Positions 7,339-11,582 of a stretch of 11,582 nucleotides of DNA are shown one piece after another; positions within the stretch are counted from its first letter, which is position 1, and each line of letters opens with the position of its first letter. The translations under genes and the position numbers were made by a program. Source of the stretch: CAZKTS01 sp964555735 (GTDB taxonomy: Bacteria; Actinomycetota; Acidimicrobiia; IMCC26256; PALSA-555). The notes under the pieces were generated by a model. It had not been told where the DNA came from. It ran no database searches and worked only from the letters and a program-made list of their open reading frames with translations. The DNA lies in the NCBI GenBank assembly GCA_964555735.1, contig CAZKTS010000296.1, positions 1 through 11,582 on the forward strand, written 5' to 3'.

Positions 7339-7371
7339 GTGGCGCCGCCTTCTGGTGGTGCGAGCGACCCT

Positions 7372-7380
7372 TGCTAGGAT
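7372..7380 (+). promoter_or_regulatory. Candidate extended -10 promoter for rpmB
   Basis: TGCTAGGAT combines the TGn extension with a TAGGAT -10 hexamer (7375-7380). It lies in the divergent gap upstream of rpmB and would give a leader of about 53 bases. The -35 region is weak. Confidence 0.4.
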
Positions 7381-7439
7381 CGTCCGTCGCGCTCGGGGTC
7401 CCGGGCGCTCCTGTGATCGATCGGGTGAGAGGTTCCACG

Positions 7440-7628
7440 ATGGCGTCCGTCTGCGAGGTGTGCGGCAAGAAGCCGCAGTTCGGCATGCGCCTCAGCCACT
7501 CGCACCGCCGCACCAAGCGGCGCTGGAACCCGAACGTCCAGAAGGTCCGGGCCGTCGTGAACGGCACGCCCAAGCGACTCCACGTCTGCACGTCCTGCCT
7601 GAAGGCAGGCAAGGTGCAGAAGCCCTGA
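7440..7628 (+). CDS. rpmB: 50S ribosomal protein L28
   Basis: L28 is a component of the large ribosomal subunit. The 62-residue product MASVCEVCGKKPQFG... has the L28 core SHSHRRTKRRWNPNVQKVR and two cysteine pairs (C5/C8 and C50/C53), so it is the zinc-binding form. GAGAGG at 7427-7432, seven bases before the ATG, supports the start. It diverges from the fakA-like gene; rpmB beside fakA-recG is a recurring arrangement in Gram-positive bacteria. The next gene starts 4 bases after its stop. Confidence 0.97.
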   Translation: MASVCEVCGKKPQFGMRLSHSHRRTKRRWNPNVQKVRAVVNGTPKRLHVCTSCLKAGKVQKP

Positions 7629-7632
7629 CCTG

Positions 7633-7860
7633 ATGCAAGGCGTCGTCCGCACCTTCGACCCTCAGACCGGCGAGGGCATCATCGTGCGCGACAGCGACCG
7701 CGCCGAGCTGGTGCTCGGGCCGGCCGCGCTGGAGGGCTCGCTCTTCCGGATGCTCCGCCAGGGCCAGCGGGTCAACTTCGAGGTCGACGGCGAAGGCCGG
7801 GCCATCCGGATCCGCATCGGGTCCGAGCCCGACATGGGCCTCCCCGACGTCCACGTCTAG
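7633..7860 (+). CDS. Small cold-shock-domain-like protein, function unknown
   Basis: A 75-residue protein, MQGVVRTFDPQTGEGIIVRD..., whose layout follows the cold-shock OB fold: VVRTFDPQTGEGIIV for strands 1-2, ELVLGPAAL where the RNP2 strand would be, then FRMLRQGQRVNFEVDGEG for the final strands. The RNA-contacting residues of the family are mostly gone. The KGFGFI motif reads TGEGII (12-17) and VFVHF reads LVLGP (26-30), leaving only F8 of the usual aromatics. It may be a divergent nucleic-acid binder or have another role. It begins 4 bases after rpmB without a good ribosome site of its own, so it is probably translated by coupling to rpmB. The reading frame is well supported; the fold assignment is inference. 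Confidence 0.72.
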   Translation: MQGVVRTFDPQTGEGIIVRDSDRAELVLGPAALEGSLFRMLRQGQRVNFEVDGEGRAIRIRIGSEPDMGLPDVHV

Positions 7861-7880
7861 CCAGCCCGTCCGACTGCCGC

Positions 7881-8138
7881 TCAGGTCTCGTCACGGCGGG
7901 CGATGAGGTTCCAGCCGAAGAGCAGGATCGCAGCGCCGATGAAGGCGACGAGCACGGAGCGCAACGAGAAGTCGTTGATGCCTTCGTCGCCCGCAGCCTG
8001 GAAGATCGCCCCGCCGAGCAGCCCGCCGACGATACCGACCACGATCGTGCCGAGGCAGCCGGGCTTGTGCTGGCCGGTGACCAGCTTCGCCAACACTCCC
8101 GCGACGAACCCCGTCACGATCCACGCCAACCAGCTCAC
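7881..8138 (-). CDS. GlsB/YeaQ/YmgE-family small membrane protein
   Basis: An 85-residue, Gly-rich protein with three predicted membrane helices (about residues 3-20, 28-48 and 59-79). The N-terminal WLAWIVTGFVAGVLAKL and the GCLGTIVVGIVGGLLGGAIF segment are typical of the transglycosylase-associated (GlsB/YeaQ/YmgE) family. Members are often stress-induced, but their molecular function is not known and the family name does not show transglycosylase activity. The GTG start at 8138 begins directly before the first helix. A TAGGTT sequence (8145-8150) lies six bases upstream, so the message could be leaderless. It converges on the cold-shock-like gene with a 20-base gap in which I see no terminator. 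Confidence 0.88.
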   Translation of the reverse strand: MSWLAWIVTGFVAGVLAKLVTGQHKPGCLGTIVVGIVGGLLGGAIFQAAGDEGINDFSLRSVLVAFIGAAILLFGWNLIARRDET

Positions 8139-8177
8139 GTCGGCAACCTACCGAAGCCGTCGTCGCACGGAGTGCAC

Positions 8178-8242
8178 AAGGGCCGGTTCTCGGCACGTTG
8201 CGTGTCACCTGGACTGACGGACCGTGCCAAGAACCGGCTCTT
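8178..8242. repeat. Long imperfect inverted repeat in the divergent intergenic region
   Basis: Two 20-base arms (8178-8197 and 8223-8242) are complementary at 18 of 20 positions around a 25-base centre. In plus-strand RNA one mismatch becomes a G-U pair. The loop can form a further short GTCA/TGAC stem. It lies upstream of both flanking genes, so it is not an ordinary terminator for either. It could be a remnant of a small non-coding repeat element, a structured RNA or a protein-binding site. No target-site duplication was seen next to it. Confidence 0.6.
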
Positions 8243-8252
8243 GCTGGGCAGG

Positions 8253-8271
8253 ACACCCGTTGAACGGGTGT
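8253..8271. promoter_or_regulatory. 19-bp palindrome, possible operator or hairpin
   Basis: ACACCCGTT and AACGGGTGT form perfect 9-base arms around a single G, the geometry of a dimeric repressor site. It lies about 55 bases upstream of the candidate pckG -10 box and 10 bases from the long inverted repeat. As RNA it would form a 7-pair hairpin with a UUGAA loop. No U-run follows. Confidence 0.45.
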
Positions 8272-8324
8272 TCGCCGGGGCTCGGGATCGGGGGCAGGCT
8301 TCGGCCAGGTTGAGGGCGCGTCGG

Positions 8325-8330
8325 TACACT
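8325..8330 (+). promoter_or_regulatory. Candidate -10 box for pckG
   Basis: TACACT fits the TAnnnT -10 consensus, 50 bases before the pckG GTG. No good -35 is seen at 17 bases; TTCGGC lies at a 19-base spacing. The implied leader (from about 8337) contains a tandem GGTTTCC repeat at 8340-8354. Confidence 0.35.
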
Positions 8331-8339
8331 CGATGCACC

Positions 8340-8354
8340 GGTTTCCTGGTTTCC
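8340..8354 (+). repeat. Tandem GGTTTCC repeat in the pckG leader
   Basis: GGTTTCC occurs at 8340-8346 and again at 8348-8354, separated by one T. It would lie at the start of the pckG transcript. A two-copy repeat this short could be chance or a regulator half-site pair. Confidence 0.5.
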
Positions 8355-8367
8355 GCAGGGGCGGAGT

Positions 8368-8373
8368 GAGGAG
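8368..8373 (+). promoter_or_regulatory. Ribosome binding site of pckG
   Basis: GAGGAG, seven bases before the GTG at 8381. It fixes the pckG start against an in-frame ATG at 8333 that would add 16 residues not typical of the family. Confidence 0.8.
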
Positions 8374-8380
8374 CAACGTC

Positions 8381-10198
8381 GTGGCGATCGAGCTGGACGC
8401 ACCGCCGACCGAGCACAAGCGGCTGCTGCAGTGGGTCGAGGAGATGGTCGACCTGTGCGAGCCCGCGGCGGTGCACTGGGTCGACGGCTCCGACGACGAG
8501 CGCGAGCTCCTCGCCAAGCAGCTCGTCGAGGCCGGCACGCTCACCGCCCTCAACCCCGAGAAGCGCCCCGGCTCCTACTGGGCCACCAGCGACCCCAGCG
8601 ACGTCGCCCGCGTCGAGGACCGCACCTTCATCTGCTCCGAGCAGGAGTCCGACGCCGGCCCCACCAACAACTGGATGGACCCGGCCGAGATGCGCGCCAA
8701 GCTCGGCGACCTGTTCAAGGGCTCGATGCGCGGCCGCACCATGTACGTCGTCCCGTTCAGCATGGGCCCGCTCGGCTCCCCCCTCTCCTACATCGGGGTC
8801 GAGATCACCGACTCCCCCTACGTCGTGCTCAGCATGGGGGCGATGACCCGGGCCGGGGCCGGTGCACTGGCGGTGCTGGGCGACGACGGCGACTTCGTGC
8901 CGTGCATGCACTCGCTCGGCGCGCCGCTCGCCGACGGCGAGGAAGACGTCCCCTGGCCCTGCAACGCCGACGAGAAGTGGATCGTCCACTTCCCCGAGAC
9001 CCGGGAGATCTGGTCCTACGGGTCGGGCTACGGCGGCAACGCCCTCCTCGGCAAGAAGTGCTTCGCCCTCCGCATCGCGTCGGTGATCGCACGCGACGAG
9101 GGCTGGCTCGCCGAGCACATGCTGATCCTGAAGCTCACGTCGCCGAAGGGACGCACCTTCTACATCGGTGCCGCGTTCCCGTCGGCGTGCGGCAAGACCA
9201 ACCTCGCGATGCTCATCCCGACCGTCGAAGGCTGGACCGCGGAGTGCGTGGGCGACGACATCGCCTGGATGAAGTTCGGCGACGACGGCCGCCTCTACGC
9301 GATCAACCCGGAGAACGGCTTCTTCGGGGTGGCGCCGGGCACGAACCTCGCGTCCAACCCCAACGCCATGCACACGGTCGACCAGAACACGATCTTCACC
9401 AACACCGCGCTGACCGACGAGGGCGACATCTGGTGGGAGGGCATCGACGGCAGCACGCCGGCCCACCTCACCGACTGGAAGCGCCAGGACTGGACCCCGG
9501 AGTCGGACACGCCGGCGGCGCACCCGAACGCACGGTTCTGCGTGCCGCTCACCGAGTGCCCGGTGGTCGCGCCCGAGTACGACGACGCGACCGGTGTCCC
9601 GATCGACGCGTTCCTCTTCGGCGGCCGTCGTGCCACCACGGTGCCGCTCGTGTTCGAGTCGCGCGACTGGCAGCACGGGGTGTTCGTCGCCGCGACCATG
9701 GGCTCCGAGAAGACCGCGGCCGCAGCCGGCGGCCTCGGCGAGCTGCGACGCGACCCATTCGCGATGCTTCCCTTCTGCGGCTACCACATGGGCGACTACT
9801 TCTCCCACTGGCTGTCGATGACCGACCGCACCGACGAGTCGAAGCTCCCGCGCATCTACGGCGTCAACTGGTTCCGCAAGGACGCCGACGGCAAGTTCCT
9901 GTGGCCGGGCTTCGGCGACAACTCCCGCGTGCTCGAGTGGATCTGCCGACGCCTCGAGGGTGAGGCCGGCGCCGTCGACACGCCGATCGGCGCCGTGCCT
10001 GGTGTCGACGACCTCACGCTCGACGGCCTGTCCGACGACGACCGCGCGAAGACGGCCGAAGCCCTCGCGGTCGACGCCGACGAGTGGCGCCGGGAGCTCC
10101 CGACCATCCGTGAGCACTTCGACACCTTCGGCGACAAGCTGCCGTTCGCGCTGCGCGAAGAGCTCACCGCGCTCGACCGGCGCCTCGCCGACGGCTGA
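8381..10198 (+). CDS. pckG: Phosphoenolpyruvate carboxykinase (GTP)
   Basis: PckG interconverts oxaloacetate and PEP with GTP/GDP; in the cytosol it serves gluconeogenesis or, in some actinobacteria, anaplerosis. The 605-residue product has the GTP-type signatures: the P-loop FPSACGKTN (266-274) with the reactive Cys270, GDDIAWM (291-297) for metal binding, NPENGFFGVAPGTN (309-322), FGGRRATTVPLV (413-424) and NWFRKDADGKFLWPGFGDNS (496-515). The ATP-type enzyme has a different P-loop, so the GTP form is clear. GTG is the start, by ribosome-site spacing. The gene stands alone, with the palindrome-rich region upstream and a hairpin downstream. Confidence 0.97.
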   Translation: MAIELDAPPTEHKRLLQWVEEMVDLCEPAAVHWVDGSDDERELLAKQLVEAGTLTALNPEKRPGSYWATSDPSDVARVEDRTFICSEQESDAGPTNNWMDPAEMRAKLGDLFKGSMRGRTMYVVPFSMGPLGSPLSYIGVEITDSPYVVLSMGAMTRAGAGALAVLGDDGDFVPCMHSLGAPLADGEEDVPWPCNADEKWIVHFPETREIWSYGSGYGGNALLGKKCFALRIASVIARDEGWLAEHMLILKLTSPKGRTFYIGAAFPSACGKTNLAMLIPTVEGWTAECVGDDIAWMKFGDDGRLYAINPENGFFGVAPGTNLASNPNAMHTVDQNTIFTNTALTDEGDIWWEGIDGSTPAHLTDWKRQDWTPESDTPAAHPNARFCVPLTECPVVAPEYDDATGVPIDAFLFGGRRATTVPLVFESRDWQHGVFVAATMGSEKTAAAAGGLGELRRDPFAMLPFCGYHMGDYFSHWLSMTDRTDESKLPRIYGVNWFRKDADGKFLWPGFGDNSRVLEWICRRLEGEAGAVDTPIGAVPGVDDLTLDGLSDDDRAKTAEALAVDADEWRRELPTIREHFDTFGDKLPFALREELTALDRRLADG

Positions 10199-10204
10199 CC
10201 CCTC

Positions 10205-10229
10205 GGCTCGACGGCGTCGCCGTCGAACC
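10205..10229. terminator. Bidirectional terminator-like hairpin between convergent genes
   Basis: Arms TCGACGGC (10208-10215) and GCCGTCGA (10219-10226) pair perfectly around a 3-base loop, with two more GC pairs outside a C-A mismatch. It fills most of the 39-base gap between the pckG stop and the arylsulfotransferase stop. There is no T-run on either side, as is usual in very GC-rich genomes. Confidence 0.55.
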
Positions 10230-10237
10230 GACGTCGA

Positions 10238-11582
10238 TCAGCCGGCGGGCTTCGGGTACAGCTGCTCGTCCTTCCCGGCGAACGCGGGGTAGTCGGGCGC
10301 GTAGCGCTCGGTCTGGAAGAACCAGTTCGGGAAGATCCGGAAGCCTGCGCCCGTGCGGCCGGGGCTCGTCGGCCGGATCGCGGTGTACGGGCTCTCCCAC
10401 GACCACACGACCTTGCCCGCCGGCGTCACCTCGGTGACGTGGCCGAGGTTGCCGTAGGTCAGGATCGTGTTCCCGTTGGGCATCCGTTGCGCGCTCGAGA
10501 TGATCGCGGCGAACAGGGCCTCGTCGTCGTCGCGTTGCGCAGCCTTCGGGTAGACGCGCTTGATCTCGGCCTCGAACCCACCCTTCTTCTCGTCGCGCAC
10601 ATAGGTGCCGCCGTCGGCGACGGTCGGGATGATCTCGTCGGCGCTCGAGAACTCGCGCAGGTTCGGCGCCCCATTGTTGAAGAGGAGCAGGTTGCCCTCG
10701 CCGGGGAGTCCGGGCGCGATCCACTCGGCGTCGTGCTGGAAGAACAGCGTGCGCTTGCCGTCACCGTCGTAGGTCTTCGGGTTGCCGGACCGGAACAGCA
10801 GATCGCCGGCGGGGCCGCGCGCCTCCTCGGTGGTGGTCGCGTGGTCGATGATCCAGATCTCACTGAACGACCGCGAGCTGAGGACGATCTGATCGAGCTC
10901 GGGGTTGTAGTTGATCCCGTTGAGGTGGTTCCAGTCCGCCTCACCGTTGTCCTCGTTCAGGACGTAGTTGAGGTCGATGCGCTCGGGCCGGTCGCGCACG
11001 TCCTGCGCGTAGTTCGGCTTGGACGGATCGTGCTCTTGGACCAGGTGGTCCCACACACGCCACTCCCAGACGACCTGGTCCGTGGTCGGGTCGTACTCCA
11101 CGACCGTGTCGGGCCAGAGCTCGCCGTCCGGCAGGAGCCCGGGGTCGCGACCCTGCGCGATCGCCTCCTCGCCGGTCACGCGCTCCCACACGATCGCGAG
11201 CACGTTCCCGTTCGGGAGCACGTCGATCTCGTGGTGCTGCATGTGGGTGTCGTCCGCGAAGTCCTTCTGCCAGCGCGTCTCACCCGTCCAGCTCAGCTGC
11301 TCGATGCGGCCGCCCGCGCCTTGACCCGCGGCGAAGGTGCCGCGCCGCTCGAGGTTGCCGGCGCGCACCAGTTCACCGTTCTCGAGCAGCTGCTGCGACA
11401 GCCCGGGGCGGGTGCTGGTGCGCCACTGGTGCACCACGCGGCCCTCGAGGTTCATCAGGTACGTGTACTGCTGCTCGAGCGGCGCGAAGAGCACGAACCC
11501 GTCGGCCGCTCCGTCCTCGTCGGTCTCGACGCCCCGATCGTCGGGGCCGAGCTGCTGGGCGCCGACCGCCGCCGCGCCCAGG
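10238..11582 (-). CDS. Arylsulfotransferase (ASST) family protein (partial, N-terminus beyond right edge)
   Basis: A large beta-propeller-type protein of the arylsulfotransferase family. Characterised members move sulfate between phenolic compounds in the periplasm or outside the cell without PAPS. The frame is open to the right edge (447 visible residues), so a GTG at 11494 is internal. The first visible residues, LGAAAVGAQQLG, look like the end of a signal peptide, implying export. Conserved stretches are MQHHEIDVLPNGN (visible 114-126), DWNHLNGINY (217-226), SSRSFSEIWIID (235-246), QHDAEW (282-287) and RMPNGNTILTYGN (366-378). His117, His219, Arg237 and His283 fall in the order of the E. 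coli ASST active-site residues His252, His356, Arg374 and His436. Substrate is unknown. Being convergent with pckG, it gives no operon clue. Confidence 0.85.
   Translation of the reverse strand, partial: LGAAAVGAQQLGPDDRGVETDEDGAADGFVLFAPLEQQYTYLMNLEGRVVHQWRTSTRPGLSQQLLENGELVRAGNLERRGTFAAGQGAGGRIEQLSWTGETRWQKDFADDTHMQHHEIDVLPNGNVLAIVWERVTGEEAIAQGRDPGLLPDGELWPDTVVEYDPTTDQVVWEWRVWDHLVQEHDPSKPNYAQDVRDRPERIDLNYVLNEDNGEADWNHLNGINYNPELDQIVLSSRSFSEIWIIDHATTTEEARGPAGDLLFRSGNPKTYDGDGKRTLFFQHDAEWIAPGLPGEGNLLLFNNGAPNLREFSSADEIIPTVADGGTYVRDEKKGGFEAEIKRVYPKAAQRDDDEALFAAIISSAQRMPNGNTILTYGNLGHVTEVTPAGKVVWSWESPYTAIRPTSPGRTGAGFRIFPNWFFQTERYAPDYPAFAGKDEQLYPKPAG

Noticed and set aside
5702..7339. Long plus-strand frame opposite the fakA-like gene
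   Set aside because: Antisense shadow with repetitive Asp, Arg, Val and His composition and no motifs.
8178..8242. Mobile element (MITE) interpretation of the long inverted repeat
   Set aside because: No target-site duplication, no transposase nearby and no second copy in the window; kept only as an unexplained repeat.
8135..10117. 660-codon open frame on the minus strand opposite pckG
   Set aside because: pckG on the plus strand is complete and has all catalytic motifs; the opposing frame is a GC-driven shadow with no recognisable family.
1..11582. CRISPR arrays, tRNA or rRNA genes and defence systems
   Set aside because: No regularly spaced repeats, no tRNA-like clover-leaf sequence and no defence-type domains were seen on either strand.

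Overview
The window is very GC-rich, densely packed DNA with many GTG starts and short gaps between genes. Gene content points to a high-GC actinomycete (Actinomycetota): a SepIVA-type DivIVA-like protein lies next to a DUF177 gene, the order is fatty-acid-kinase-like gene, recG, rsmD, coaD, and there is a GTP-type PEP carboxykinase. A non-mycobacterial lineage such as Acidimicrobiia fits, but that is an inference; nothing here fixes the genus. I see no tRNA, rRNA, CRISPR array, transposase, phage gene or integrase.

Left part (1-7324, all minus strand; transcription runs from high to low coordinates). A tight run starts at 7324: a FakA/DAK2-family protein, recG, rsmD, coaD and a sepIVA-like coiled-coil gene, with gaps of 2 to 14 bases that imply one operon. 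A hairpin at 1703-1721 follows the last gene. A candidate promoter (1673-1699) and a very GC-rich leader hairpin (1636-1655) then precede a second operon: DUF177, rpmF (L32) and plsX. plsX runs off the left edge. Together these genes cover lipid precursor supply (FakA-like, PlsX), coenzyme A synthesis (CoaD), ribosome components and maturation (L32, RsmD, DUF177), replication-fork repair (RecG) and envelope growth (SepIVA-like).

Middle (7325-8380). rpmB (L28) diverges from the fakA-like gene. It is followed after 4 bases by a small protein resembling a cold-shock domain that lacks the usual RNA-binding aromatic residues. A three-helix GlsB/YeaQ-type membrane protein runs the other way. The 242-base divergent region 8139-8380 holds no gene but has two striking inverted repeats and a tandem 7-mer.

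Right part (8381-11582). A complete GTP-dependent PEP carboxykinase gene (pckG, plus strand) converges on a large arylsulfotransferase-family gene (minus strand), with a terminator-like hairpin between them. The arylsulfotransferase is cut by the right edge and lacks its N-terminus; what is visible begins in what looks like the end of a signal peptide.

Most of the window is conserved housekeeping DNA and I do not see a clear new multi-gene system. The points most worth checking are the paired inverted repeats upstream of pckG, the cold-shock-like protein behind rpmB, the shortened SepIVA homologue and the leader hairpin of the DUF177-rpmF-plsX operon.
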